A stretch of 46,616 bases of DNA, taken from assembly GCA_018712945.1 (NCBI GenBank), contig DVFZ01000119.1:1-46616 (forward strand), read 5' to 3'. Position 1 is the first letter of the stretch; each line of letters opens with the position of its first letter. The position numbers and the translations under genes were made by a program. The stretch comes from Candidatus Pullichristensenella stercorigallinarum (GTDB lineage Bacteria; Bacillota; Clostridia; Christensenellales; Aristaeellaceae). Below, piece by piece: positions 8,016 through 16,006 of the stretch. Under the pieces are notes generated by a model. It did not search any database and was not told where the DNA came from. It saw nothing but the letters and a program-made list of their open reading frames with translations.

Positions 8016-9368
8016 ATGGAACGCAGGGAATTTTATCAAAAACTGTTTGAGCGGGCAAAGGAAGCCGGTTTTTCCGCCTGCGAGGTCTACTACGCCGCCG
8101 GGTCGAGCTTTTCCGCGACCGTATTCGGCGGCGAAATCACCGATTATTCCGCCGCCGACGCGCGCGGACTGGGTTTCCGCGGCCTCATAGACGGCAAGAT
8201 GGGCTACGCCTCCTCGCAGGCGCTGGATGATGAAGCCATTGAGCTGCTTGTGGAAGGCGCGCGCGAGAATGCAGCGCTGATTGAATGCGCGGACGAGCAG
8301 TTCCTCTTTGCCGGGGCGAAGCACTACGCAGAAGTGGACAATTTCAACCCCGAGGTGGACACCGTCTCCGTGGCGGAAAAGCTGGAGCTGTGCCGCTCGC
8401 TGGAAACGCTCGCCGCCAGGGCAGACGCACGGCTGCGCCCCGAGGCCGAATCCACCGTGTTCAGCGAATCCGACAACGTGGAAATCGTCAATACGCTGGG
8501 CCTGGACGTGCATCACCACTTTAACCTCATCGGCGGCGCGGTACAGCCCGTGGCCAACGAAAATGGCCGCGCCAGCTCCGGCTACGCCCTGTTTTATGGA
8601 AACGACCCGGCGAAAATCGACGCCGAAAAGACCGCTCTGGAAGCGGCGAAGGAAGCCGTCGATGGGCTGAGCGCCGAAAGCGTGCCCTCGGGCGCGTACC
8701 GCGTGCTTTTGCGCAACGATGTGGCTGCGCAAATGTTGGGCACGTTCGCGGGCGTTTTCTCCGCCGACCTCGCCCAGAAGGGGCTTTCGCTGCTTCGGGG
8801 ACGCGAGGGCGAGCGCGTCGCCGCCGAATGTGTAACCATCATTGACGACCCGCACCTGCCCGGACAGCCGTCCTCCACGCCCTTTGACGGCGAGGGCGTG
8901 CCCACCTTTCGCAAGGAAATCGTCTCCGCTGGCGTGTTGAAAACGCTCTTGCACAACCTGAAAACTGCCAAAAAGCAGGGCGTCTCCACCACCGCCAACG
9001 CCGTGCGGGCGGGCTATTCCTCCCCCGTCGGCGTCGCGCCCGCGAACCTGTTTATCCAGCCTTCAAACCTGGGCTTCGACGACATGCTCGACGTGCTCGG
9101 CGACGGCCTGCTCATCACAGACCTGCAGGGCTGGCACGCGGGCGCGGACGTGGTCAGCGGCGATTTTTCCCTGCCAGCGCGGGGCTACCGCATTGAGGGC
9201 GGCAGGATTACCGGTTCGGTCAATCAGATCACGCTGGCCGGAAATTTCTTTAGCCTGCTCAAAGATATCGAGGCCGTGGGCGGGGATTTGAAGTTCCCCG
9301 TACCCTCCGCCGTGGCCTTTGGCAGCCCCTCGCTGCTGCTCCCGGCGCTGTCTGTGGCGGGAAAATAA
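8016..9368 (+). CDS. tldE: TldE/PmbA, metalloprotease partner subunit
   Basis: A 450-residue partner of TldD. The family fold is recognisable from S-S-(F/Y)-S-x-x-V-F-G-G near the N-terminus, the internal F-x-A-D-L-A-Q-K-G-L-S-L region (about 250), and the C-terminal R-G-Y-R-I-E-G-G-R-I-T-G-S-V-N-Q-I-T segment typical of PmbA/TldE. As usual for this subunit the HExxxH zinc motif of TldD is absent. The active site is completed in the heterodimer. The ATG lies two bases behind the tldD stop, and the ribosome binding site GGGAGGG is inside the tldD 3' end, which implies coupled translation. No peptide-precursor gene is evident nearby. Confidence 0.93.
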   Translation: MERREFYQKLFERAKEAGFSACEVYYAAGSSFSATVFGGEITDYSAADARGLGFRGLIDGKMGYASSQALDDEAIELLVEGARENAALIECADEQFLFAGAKHYAEVDNFNPEVDTVSVAEKLELCRSLETLAARADARLRPEAESTVFSESDNVEIVNTLGLDVHHHFNLIGGAVQPVANENGRASSGYALFYGNDPAKIDAEKTALEAAKEAVDGLSAESVPSGAYRVLLRNDVAAQMLGTFAGVFSADLAQKGLSLLRGREGERVAAECVTIIDDPHLPGQPSSTPFDGEGVPTFRKEIVSAGVLKTLLHNLKTAKKQGVSTTANAVRAGYSSPVGVAPANLFIQPSNLGFDDMLDVLGDGLLITDLQGWHAGADVVSGDFSLPARGYRIEGGRITGSVNQITLAGNFFSLLKDIEAVGGDLKFPVPSAVAFGSPSLLLPALSVAGK

Positions 9369-9416
9369 CCTTCTTGCCATACTTTTTTCGGCTCATCGCC
9401 GCATTCACGGCCTTTT

Positions 9417-9448
9417 CCCCGGCAAATCAAGTTGATTTCCGGGGTTTT
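9417..9448 (+). terminator. Terminator of tldDE, overlapping next promoter
   Basis: CCCCGGCAAATCA (9417-9429) pairs with TGATTTCCGGGG (9433-9444) with one bulged C and is followed by TTTT. The right arm contains the -35 hexamer of the promoter of the following LCP gene. Confidence 0.7.
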
Positions 9449-9460
9449 GATGTGTATAAT
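9432..9460 (+). promoter_or_regulatory. Sigma-A-type promoter of the LCP gene
   Basis: TTGATT (9432-9437), 17-bp spacer, TATAAT (9455-9460). Transcription would start near 9467, giving a leader of about 37 bases before the chosen start codon. Confidence 0.75.
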
Positions 9461-9503
9461 GATAACTATGGTTCAAACTGTTTGGTTAGAGGAGATGGAT
9501 TTC

Positions 9504-10778
9504 ATGTCAGATCGTCGGCCTCCGCAGCGACCGGCTTCTTCCGCGGCGCGGCGTCCCGCGCCTTCCGGCGCACGGCCCTCCGGTTCCCGGCCCTCGGGCG
9601 GCTCCGGTTCCCGCCGTCCGGCCCCGCGCCGTGGCGGCAAACACGCCAGCGGCCGCTTTTTCGTATTCCTTGGCATCGTCGCTGTGGTAATTATCGCCGT
9701 AGTGCTGCTGATTTGGCAGCCCTGGGCAGCCACGCCCGCCGTAAACGACCAAACCGCGGATGCCACGCAGCCGCCCATCGCGCCGGTTGCGGATAGCACG
9801 CAAACAGACCAAACGCAGGCGGAGAATACCGCCGCCCCGGATAACGCCACCGCTCTGAGCGAGATGTTGGGCAGCGAGGGCAGCGATATTCAGGGTCTGA
9901 GCGAGGAAGAAATGGTACAGGTTTCGGATTTGTCCGTCAATACGAGCCTGTCCCCCGAATGGCAGAATATACTGCTGCTGGGCGTTGACCAGCGCACGCC
10001 GAACGAGAGCTGCCGTTCGGATACGATGATCATATGCTCGATCAACACGCAGACCTCCGAAGTCAAGCTCACCTCGCTGATGCGCGACATCGCCGTGGAC
10101 TACACGGATTTGGGCTCCAATAACGGCACCTACCGCCTCAACGCCGCCAACTACTTCGGCGGCCCCGAGCTGACCATGAAGACCATCAACGAGCTTCTGG
10201 GCATGAACATCGAAAAATACGTGATGGTCAACTTCACCGGCTTTACACAAATCTGCGAGGCCCTGGGCGGTATCGAGATTGATATTACCGAGGAAGAGAT
10301 GGAACAGATCAACATCAATTCCTGGAACCAGTACCAGATCGGCCTGAACAACGGCTGGGACGAGAGCAACCTGGAAAGCACGAACGAAGCGCTCACCGAG
10401 TATGGCGAGAATACGCATCTGAACGGCCGGCAGGCTCTGGCCTACGCCCGCATCCGTAAGATTGACAGCGACTGGGAACGCACGAACCGCCAGCGCAAAG
10501 TGCTCGTGGCGATGATGGAAAAGCTGGAAGGCACCAGCGCCATGGAGCTTTTGCAACTTGGCATGACGCTGCAGCAGTATGTGGAAACGAACATGACCCT
10601 TGATGAAATCGTCAGCACTGCCGAGCGCGTGCTCAACAGCGGCCTGTCCGGCGCGGAAACGATGGTTATCCCCGTGACGGATACCTACACGCAGGAAACG
10701 CGCAATGGTCAATCCATGTTCTACGATGTGGATTGGGTGACCAATACGCGCGAATTGCAGAACTTTATCTATTATTGA
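9504..10778 (+). CDS. LCP (LytR-CpsA-Psr) family cell-wall polymer ligase
   Basis: A 424-residue membrane-anchored LCP protein, a family that attaches wall teichoic acid or other glycopolymers to peptidoglycan. The cytosolic N-terminus is Arg/Pro/Ser-rich (about 1-50), followed by one transmembrane helix (about 52-72), an acidic disordered linker, and the extracellular LCP domain (about 155-385). Diagnostic motifs are I-L-L-L-G-V-D, R-S-D-T-M-I, S-L-M-R-D, and A-Y-A-R-I-R-K-x-D-S-D-W-x-R-x-x-R-Q-R. ATG 9504 is preferred over ATG 9495, since GGAG (9491-9494) touches the earlier codon but is nine bases from 9504. It has its own promoter and terminator, so it is a single-gene unit. Confidence 0.93.
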   Translation: MSDRRPPQRPASSAARRPAPSGARPSGSRPSGGSGSRRPAPRRGGKHASGRFFVFLGIVAVVIIAVVLLIWQPWAATPAVNDQTADATQPPIAPVADSTQTDQTQAENTAAPDNATALSEMLGSEGSDIQGLSEEEMVQVSDLSVNTSLSPEWQNILLLGVDQRTPNESCRSDTMIICSINTQTSEVKLTSLMRDIAVDYTDLGSNNGTYRLNAANYFGGPELTMKTINELLGMNIEKYVMVNFTGFTQICEALGGIEIDITEEEMEQININSWNQYQIGLNNGWDESNLESTNEALTEYGENTHLNGRQALAYARIRKIDSDWERTNRQRKVLVAMMEKLEGTSAMELLQLGMTLQQYVETNMTLDEIVSTAERVLNSGLSGAETMVIPVTDTYTQETRNGQSMFYDVDWVTNTRELQNFIYY

Positions 10779-10786
10779 TTTTTATC

Positions 10787-10818
10787 ACGCCCGCGGCCTG
10801 CGCTGCGGGCGTTTTTTT
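10787..10818 (+). terminator. Terminator of the LCP gene
   Basis: ACGCCCGC (10787-10794) pairs with GCGGGCGT (10805-10812) around a 10-base loop, followed by seven T. Confidence 0.88.
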
Positions 10819-10820
10819 GC

Positions 10821-10847
10821 CAATGTTCGTATATTTCCCGAATATTT
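10821..10847 (+). promoter_or_regulatory. Candidate PurBox pair upstream of purE
   Basis: CAATGTTCGTATA (10821-10833) is, on the other strand, close to the Bacillus PurR PurBox core CCGAACWWT (one mismatch: ACGAACATT). CCGAATATT (10838-10846) is a second, facing PurBox-like core. The inverted arrangement resembles paired PurBoxes of the Bacillus pur operon. Assignment to a PurR-type repressor is inference, because no purR gene is in the window. Confidence 0.5.
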
Positions 10848-10872
10848 AATGCTTTCCGTAACGCAGCGTTCG

Positions 10873-10901
10873 TTGACAAGTATCAAAACAGCGTATATCA
10901 T
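10873..10901 (+). promoter_or_regulatory. Sigma-A-type promoter of the purine operon
   Basis: TTGACA (10873-10878), 17-bp spacer, TATCAT (10896-10901). The -35 is a perfect match. It lies downstream of the PurBox-like pair. Confidence 0.8.
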
Positions 10902-10915
10902 GATTTTGTCGCATT

Positions 10916-10928
10916 CAATGTTCGTATA
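10916..10928 (+). promoter_or_regulatory. Second copy of the PurBox-like 13-mer, in the purE leader
   Basis: CAATGTTCGTATA is repeated exactly from 10821-10833. It sits between the -10 and the ribosome binding site GGAGGG (10931-10936), so a bound protein would block start of transcription or early elongation. Confidence 0.5.
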
Positions 10929-10942
10929 CAGGAGGGATTGTT

Positions 10943-11440
10943 TTGCGCAAGGTAGCCGTAGTGATGGGCAGCGACAGCGACCTGGGCGTTATGCGCGCCT
11001 GCGCCGATACGCTCAAAGCCCTGGGAATCCCGTTCTGCGTGCGCGTGCTTTCCGCGCATCGCACGCCGGAAGCGGCACGCGATTTTGCCGCGTCCGCGCG
11101 CGAAAACGGCTTTGGCACCATCATCGCCGCCGCGGGTAAGGCCGCGCACCTGGCCGGCGCGATGGCCGCAAACACCACTTTGCCGGTGATCGGCGTGCCC
11201 ATCAAGTCCTCTACATTGGACGGATTGGACGCGCTTTTGTCCACCGTACAGATGCCGCCGGGCATGCCGGTGGCCACCGTGGCCATCGACGGGGCCAAGA
11301 ACGCCGCCCTGCTGGCCGCGCAGATCATCGCCGTGGAAGATGAAGCGCTGGCAAAGCGCCTGGCAGGCGACCGCGCTGACACCGCCGCCAAAATCGCCGC
11401 CAAAGACGCGCAGATTCAGGCAGAATTTGAACAGGAATAA
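10943..11440 (+). CDS. purE: N5-carboxyaminoimidazole ribonucleotide mutase PurE
   Basis: A 165-residue PurE that makes CAIR in de novo purine synthesis. The hallmark M-G-S-D-S-D-L at residues 8-14 and S-A-H-R-T-P (about 42-47) bind the nucleotide. The later V-Q-M-P-P-G-M-P-V and N-A-A-L-L-A-A-Q-I complete the family signature. The sequence looks like class I PurE, which normally uses N5-CAIR made by PurK; purK is not in this operon or window. TTG 10943 is the start, six bases after GGAGGG; no ATG fits. First gene of the nine-gene purine operon, behind a TTGACA promoter and PurBox-like repeats. Confidence 0.96.
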   Translation: MRKVAVVMGSDSDLGVMRACADTLKALGIPFCVRVLSAHRTPEAARDFAASARENGFGTIIAAAGKAAHLAGAMAANTTLPVIGVPIKSSTLDGLDALLSTVQMPPGMPVATVAIDGAKNAALLAAQIIAVEDEALAKRLAGDRADTAAKIAAKDAQIQAEFEQE

Positions 11441-11452
11441 CGGGAGGGCATT

Positions 11453-12163
11453 ATGGAAAAGACGAACCTGTTGTACGAAGGCAAGGCCAAGAAGGTCTAT
11501 GAAACCAACGACCCCGCCCTGCTGATTGTGGATTACAAGGACGACGCCACTGCCTTTAACGGCTTGAAAAAGGGCACCATCGCCGGCAAGGGCGAGATCA
11601 ACAACCGCGTGACCAACCACCTGATGAAGCTGCTGGAGAAAAACGGCGTGCCCACCCATTTTGTGGAAGAGCTTTCCCCGCGCGAAACGGTGGTCAAGCG
11701 CGTTTCCATCGTGCCGCTGGAGGTCATCGTGCGCAACATCGCCGCCGGTTCCCTGGCCAAGCGCCTCGGCCTTGCGGAAGGCACGAAGCTCAAAAAGACC
11801 GTGCTCGAGTTCTGCTACAAGGACGATGAGCTGGGCGACCCGATGGTCAACGAATACCACATCCTGGCCATGGACTATGCCAGCAAGGAAGAACTCGACT
11901 TAATCAGCAGCTATGCGCTGAAGGTCAACGAAGTGCTCTCCGCCTACCTCAAGGACCTCAACATCGAGCTGATCGACTTCAAACTCGAGTTCGGCCGCCT
12001 TGCGGACGGCGCCATCGTGCTTGCGGATGAAATTTCTCCGGATACCTGCCGCTTCTGGGACAGCGTCACCGGCGAAAAGCTGGACAAAGACCGCTTCCGC
12101 CGCGACCTGGGCCATGTTGAGGACGCTTACCACGAAATTCTGCGCCGCCTGATGGGCGAATGA
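11453..12163 (+). CDS. purC: SAICAR synthetase PurC
   Basis: A 236-residue phosphoribosylaminoimidazole-succinocarboxamide synthase, which joins CAIR and aspartate with ATP. The N-terminal [11 protein letters not shown] motif, the K-G-E-I-N-N-R segment, V-P-L-E-V-I-V-R-N (about 85-93), and the late D-F-K-L-E-F-G and [11 protein letters not shown] motifs are all typical. Length equals that of other stand-alone PurC proteins. The ATG has GGGAGGGC upstream and lies 12 bases after the purE stop, so both are in one transcript. Confidence 0.97.
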   Translation: MEKTNLLYEGKAKKVYETNDPALLIVDYKDDATAFNGLKKGTIAGKGEINNRVTNHLMKLLEKNGVPTHFVEELSPRETVVKRVSIVPLEVIVRNIAAGSLAKRLGLAEGTKLKKTVLEFCYKDDELGDPMVNEYHILAMDYASKEELDLISSYALKVNEVLSAYLKDLNIELIDFKLEFGRLADGAIVLADEISPDTCRFWDSVTGEKLDKDRFRRDLGHVEDAYHEILRRLMGE

Positions 12164-12172
12164 GGGATTTAT

Positions 12173-13600
12173 ATGTTTAACAGCCTGCACGAGGAATGCG
12201 GCGTGTTCGGCGTTTACAGCCGGGATGGGCTGGACGTCGCCTCGCTGTGCTATTACGGCCTGTACGCCTTGCAGCACCGCGGCCAGGAAAGCTGCGGCAT
12301 CGCCATGAACGATGACGGCGTGATCCACTGCCACAAGGGCGCGGGTCTGGTCAACGATATCTTCACCCCGGAAGTCATGCACTCACTGGGCACGGGCCAG
12401 ATGGCCGTGGCGCATGTGCGCTATGGCACCATGGGCACCGACCCCCGCCTCAACGCCCAGCCCCTGGTGGTCAACCACATCAAGGGCCGCATGGCGTTGG
12501 CGCACAATGGCGCGCTCACCAACGCCGCCGAGCTGCGCGAGGCGTTTGAAATGGAAGGCTCCATCTTCCACACCACCTCCGATACCGAGGTCATCACCTA
12601 CGCCATCACCCGCGAGCGCATCGCCTGCGGCTCCATCGAGGAAGCCGTCAGCCGGGCGATGAACCACTTAAAGGGCGCGTATTCGCTGGTCATCATGTCG
12701 CCCAGCAAGCTCATCGCCGTGCGCGACCCGCACGGTTTCCGCCCCCTGTGCATCGGCCAGATCGGCAACAGCGTCGTTTTCGCCTCGGAAAGCTGTGCGC
12801 TGGACGCCATCGGCGCGCACATGGTGCGCGATTTGGAGCCGGGCGAAATCGTCGTGGTGGACAAAGACGGCATGCGCTCCGACCGCACGCACGTTGGCGA
12901 GGCGGAAAAGACCACCTGCGTATTTGAGTATATCTACTTTGCCCGGCCGGATTCGGTCATCGACGGTTCCAGCGTCCATGTGGCGCGGGTGCGGGCGGGC
13001 GCGTTTCTGGCGCTGGAGCATCCGGTGCAGGCCGACGTGGTCATCGGCGTGCCGGACAGCGGCCTGGACGCGGCGCTGGGCTATGCCCGGCAGAGCGGCA
13101 TCCCCTATGGCATCGGCTTTATCAAAAGCAAGTACATTGGCCGCACGTTCATCCAGCCCACCCAGTCCGAACGCGAAAACCTGGTGCGCATCAAGCTCAA
13201 CCCCGTCTCCGCGACGGTAAAGGGCAAGCGCGTAGTGTTGGTGGACGATTCCATCGTGCGCGGCACCACCTGTGCGCGCATCGTGCGGCTGCTGCGCGAA
13301 GCGGGCGCAACCGAGGTGCACATGCGTTCTTCGGCCCCGGCGTTCAAAAACCCCTGCTACTTTGGCACCGACATCGACAGCCGCGATAAACTGATTGCCT
13401 GCCAGCACTCCCTGGAGGAAATCTGCCAGATTATCGGCGCGGATTCGCTGGGTTACCTGAGCTGCGAAAGCGCCAAAAAGCTAGCCGACAATTCCCACGG
13501 CTTCTGCACCGCCTGCTTCGACGGGCAATACCCCGTAGACCCGCCGGTGGGTTGCCGCAAGAACAAGTACGAGCGCAAGATTTCGGAGGCGGAAGCATGA
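12173..13600 (+). CDS. purF: Amidophosphoribosyltransferase PurF
   Basis: A 475-residue glutamine PRPP amidotransferase, the committed step of purine synthesis. The N-terminal propeptide (residues 1-8) precedes Cys9, the N-terminal nucleophile of the glutaminase domain, within E-E-C-G-V-F-G. The C-terminal phosphoribosyltransferase domain has the PRPP loop V-V-L-V-D-D-S-I-V-R-G-T-T. Four cysteines match the iron-sulfur ligands of the Bacillus enzyme: in T-T-C-V-F-E-Y-I-Y-F, in N-P-C-Y-F-G, and the pair in F-C-T-A-C-F. It is therefore probably the oxygen-sensitive 4Fe-4S type made as a proenzyme. It overlaps purM by four bases (ATGA). Confidence 0.97.
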   Translation: MFNSLHEECGVFGVYSRDGLDVASLCYYGLYALQHRGQESCGIAMNDDGVIHCHKGAGLVNDIFTPEVMHSLGTGQMAVAHVRYGTMGTDPRLNAQPLVVNHIKGRMALAHNGALTNAAELREAFEMEGSIFHTTSDTEVITYAITRERIACGSIEEAVSRAMNHLKGAYSLVIMSPSKLIAVRDPHGFRPLCIGQIGNSVVFASESCALDAIGAHMVRDLEPGEIVVVDKDGMRSDRTHVGEAEKTTCVFEYIYFARPDSVIDGSSVHVARVRAGAFLALEHPVQADVVIGVPDSGLDAALGYARQSGIPYGIGFIKSKYIGRTFIQPTQSERENLVRIKLNPVSATVKGKRVVLVDDSIVRGTTCARIVRLLREAGATEVHMRSSAPAFKNPCYFGTDIDSRDKLIACQHSLEEICQIIGADSLGYLSCESAKKLADNSHGFCTACFDGQYPVDPPVGCRKNKYERKISEAEA

Positions 13601-14631
13601 AAAGCGCCAGCGAGAGCTACAAGCAGGCCGGTGTGGACATCACCGCCGGCTACCGCGCCGTGGAGCTGATGAAGCAGCACGTGGCGCGCACGGCCATCCC
13701 CGGCGTGGTTTCGGGCATCGGCGGCTTCGGCGGCCTGTTTGAACTGGATTTGACGGGCATTGCCCGCCCGGTGCTGGTTTCCGGCACCGACGGCGTGGGC
13801 ACCAAGCTCAAAATCGCCTTTTTGATGGACAAGCACGACACCGTGGGCATCGACTGCGTGGCCATGTGCGTAAACGACGTAGTGTGCTGCGGCGCAAAGC
13901 CCCTCATCTTTCTGGACTACATCGCCTGCGGCAAAAACGTGCCTGAGCGCATCGCCGGTATCGTCAAGGGCGTGAGCGAGGGCTGCGTGCAGGCCGGCTG
14001 CGCGCTGGTGGGCGGCGAAACCGCGGAAATGCCTGGTTTCTATCCCGAAGACGAGTACGACCTGGCCGGCTTCAGCGTCGGCGTGGTCGATCGGGAAAAA
14101 ATCCTCGACCGCGAGCGCGTGCAGGCGGGCGACGCGATCATCGCCCTGCCCTCCTCGGGCCTGCATTCCAACGCCTTTTCTCTGGTGCGGCGCGTGTTCG
14201 ATGTGGAAAAGCGCGATTTGAAAGCCTGGTCCGAAGAACTGGGCATGTCCGTGGGCGAGGCGCTCCTTACCCCCACGCGCATCTATGTAAAGCCCATCCT
14301 GGCGCTGATGGAAAAGGTCTGCGTCCGCTCCGTGTGCCACATCACCGGCGGCGGCTTCTATGAAAACATTCCCCGCGCCCTGCCCGCGGGCTTGACGGCG
14401 CGCATTGAGAAAAAGGCCGTCAAGACCCCGCCCATCTTCGCCATGCTCGCGCGGTTGGGCGAAATCCCTGAGCGCGATATGTTCAACACCTTCAATATGG
14501 GCGTGGGCATGTGCGCCATCGTTCCCTCCGACGCGGCGGACGGGGCCGTGCGCGCGCTGCACGAAAATGGCGAGGCCGCTTACATCCTCGGGGAAGTCGT
14601 TCCCGGCGACGAGGGAGTGGAGCTTTTATGA
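13597..14631 (+). CDS. purM: Phosphoribosylformylglycinamidine cyclo-ligase PurM
   Basis: A 344-residue AIR synthetase that closes the imidazole ring of FGAM with ATP. The AIRS fold is marked by G-T-D-G-V-G-T-K-L (about 62-70), C-V-A-M-C-V-N-D (about 85-92), and the Gly-rich G-G-E-T-A-E-M-P-G-F. The C-terminal H-I-T-G-G-G-F-Y-E-N motif follows. ATG 13597 overlaps the purF stop, and the ribosome binding site GGAGG is in the purF end; a longer in-frame extension would only reread purF sequence. The stop overlaps the purN start, so translation is coupled on both sides. Confidence 0.96.
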   Translation: MKSASESYKQAGVDITAGYRAVELMKQHVARTAIPGVVSGIGGFGGLFELDLTGIARPVLVSGTDGVGTKLKIAFLMDKHDTVGIDCVAMCVNDVVCCGAKPLIFLDYIACGKNVPERIAGIVKGVSEGCVQAGCALVGGETAEMPGFYPEDEYDLAGFSVGVVDREKILDRERVQAGDAIIALPSSGLHSNAFSLVRRVFDVEKRDLKAWSEELGMSVGEALLTPTRIYVKPILALMEKVCVRSVCHITGGGFYENIPRALPAGLTARIEKKAVKTPPIFAMLARLGEIPERDMFNTFNMGVGMCAIVPSDAADGAVRALHENGEAAYILGEVVPGDEGVELL

Positions 14632-15233
14632 GCGTAAAGACGGCGGTGCTGGTCTCCGGCGGCGGCACGAACCTGCAAGCCCTGATCGACGCCTCCAGGG
14701 CGGGCAAACTGCCCCACGTGGCGCTTTCGCTGGTGCTCTCCAACCGCGCGGACGCCTACGCGCTCACGCGCGCGCGGGAAGCCGGTATCCCTTCCGCCGT
14801 ATGCGAGCGGGCAAAGGGCGAGCCGCGCGAGGCGTTTGAGGCGCGCATGCTGGAAATTCTGCGCGCGCACGGCGTGGAAATGCTGGTGCTGGCCGGTTTC
14901 ATGGCCATACTTTCCAGGGAATTTGTGCAAAATTATCCCGACAGGATTCTCAACGTGCATCCCTCGCTGATTCCTTCCTTCTGCGGCAAAGGGTTTTATG
15001 GGCTGCATGTGCATGAGGCGGCGCTCGCCTATGGCGTGAAGGTCACGGGCGCGACGGTGCATCTGGTGAACGAGATTCCCGACGGTGGCCGCATCCTTTT
15101 GCAAAAGGCGGTCGAGATTGAACCGGGCGACACGCCCGAGGCGCTCCAGCGCCGCGTGATGGAGCAGGCGGAGTGGATTCTTCTGCCCCGCGCGGCGGAA
15201 ATGGTGGCCCAGGAATTGGAGGAAAAACGATGA
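14628..15233 (+). CDS. purN: Phosphoribosylglycinamide formyltransferase PurN
   Basis: A 201-residue GAR transformylase using 10-formyl-tetrahydrofolate. The N-terminal V-L-V-S-G-G-G-T-N-L-Q-A-L loop binds the phosphate of the substrate. The catalytic trio is present: Asn and His in I-L-N-V-H-P-S-L-I-P and Asp in E-I-P-D-G-G-R-I-L-L-Q. An F-C-G-K-G-F-Y-G segment stands where many enzymes have the K-F-x-G-x-x-G loop, a common Clostridia form. ATG 14628 overlaps the purM stop (ATGA). The 3' end overlaps the next gene in the same way. Confidence 0.95.
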   Translation: MSVKTAVLVSGGGTNLQALIDASRAGKLPHVALSLVLSNRADAYALTRAREAGIPSAVCERAKGEPREAFEARMLEILRAHGVEMLVLAGFMAILSREFVQNYPDRILNVHPSLIPSFCGKGFYGLHVHEAALAYGVKVTGATVHLVNEIPDGGRILLQKAVEIEPGDTPEALQRRVMEQAEWILLPRAAEMVAQELEEKR

Positions 15234-15946
15234 AAACGCAGACCATCGCCCAGGCCGTGGGCGCAACTTCCTACCCCGGGCGCGGCATACTCGCCGGCAA
15301 GACGCCGGACGGCACGCGGCTATTTCTGGCCTACTTTATCATGGGCCGCAGCGTCAACAGCCGCAACCGTGTATTTGTAGAGGACGGCGAGGGCCTGCGC
15401 ACGCGCGCCTTCGACCCCTCGAAACTCAGCGATCCTTCGCTCATCATCTATGCGCCCGTGCGGGTGCTCGGAAACCGCGTCATCGTCACCAACGGCGATC
15501 AGACCGACACCGTTTACGACGGCCTCCAGGCGGGCGGCACGTTTGTTTCGGCGCTGAAAACGCGCACATTCGAGCCGGACGCGCCCAACTACACTCCCCG
15601 CATCAGCGCCATGGCCACGCTGGAAAACGGCGATTTTTCGCTGGAGATGAGCGTGCTCAAGGCCGTCGGCGCCGAGGGCAAGGCGGCGCTGCGTTGCTTC
15701 TACGCCTACGACGGTGTGGAGGCTGGACAGGCGTACTTTATCCACACCTACCAGGGCGACGGCAATCCCCTGCCCTCCTTCGAGGGCGAGCCGGAGCGCG
15801 TCGAGCTGCCCGAGGGCTGCGTAAACTGCCTGACCGAGGCAGTCTGGAACGCCCTGAACGCGGAAAACCGCGTGTCCCTGTGGACGCGCACCATCGACCT
15901 GCGCACGGGCGAAACGCGCACGCGCATTGTCAATGCCAACGAATAA
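15230..15946 (+). CDS. IMP cyclohydrolase, PurO-like stand-alone type
   Basis: A 238-residue protein resembling the IMP cyclohydrolase family PF07826 (archaeal PurO type), which closes FAICAR to IMP. Support comes from the N-terminal Y-P-G-R-G-I-L-A-G and Y-F-I-M-G-R-S-x-N-S-R-N-R motif (about residues 14-48), N-G-D-Q-T-D-T-V, and the E-P-D-A-P-N-Y-T-P-R-I-S segment. Context is the strongest extra evidence: it is inside the purine operon, directly before a transformylase gene that lacks its own cyclohydrolase domain. ATG 15230 overlaps the purN stop. The fold is unrelated to the N-terminal domain of the usual PurH. Confidence 0.9.
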   Translation: MKTQTIAQAVGATSYPGRGILAGKTPDGTRLFLAYFIMGRSVNSRNRVFVEDGEGLRTRAFDPSKLSDPSLIIYAPVRVLGNRVIVTNGDQTDTVYDGLQAGGTFVSALKTRTFEPDAPNYTPRISAMATLENGDFSLEMSVLKAVGAEGKAALRCFYAYDGVEAGQAYFIHTYQGDGNPLPSFEGEPERVELPEGCVNCLTEAVWNALNAENRVSLWTRTIDLRTGETRTRIVNANE

Positions 15947-15958
15947 CCATATACTTTT

Positions 15959-15986
15959 CATTCCCGCGGCGTTTATCGCGGGAATG
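15959..15986 (+). other. Hairpin inside the purine operon
   Basis: CATTCCCGCG (15959-15968) and CGCGGGAATG (15977-15986) form a perfect 10-bp stem with an 8-base loop. No U-run follows. It lies in the only notable gap (60 bp) of the otherwise overlapping purE-purN-cyclohydrolase block, so it may be a processing, pausing or mRNA-stability site. Confidence 0.5.
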
Positions 15987-16006
15987 CGTTTGAAAGGGAG
16001 AGAAGC

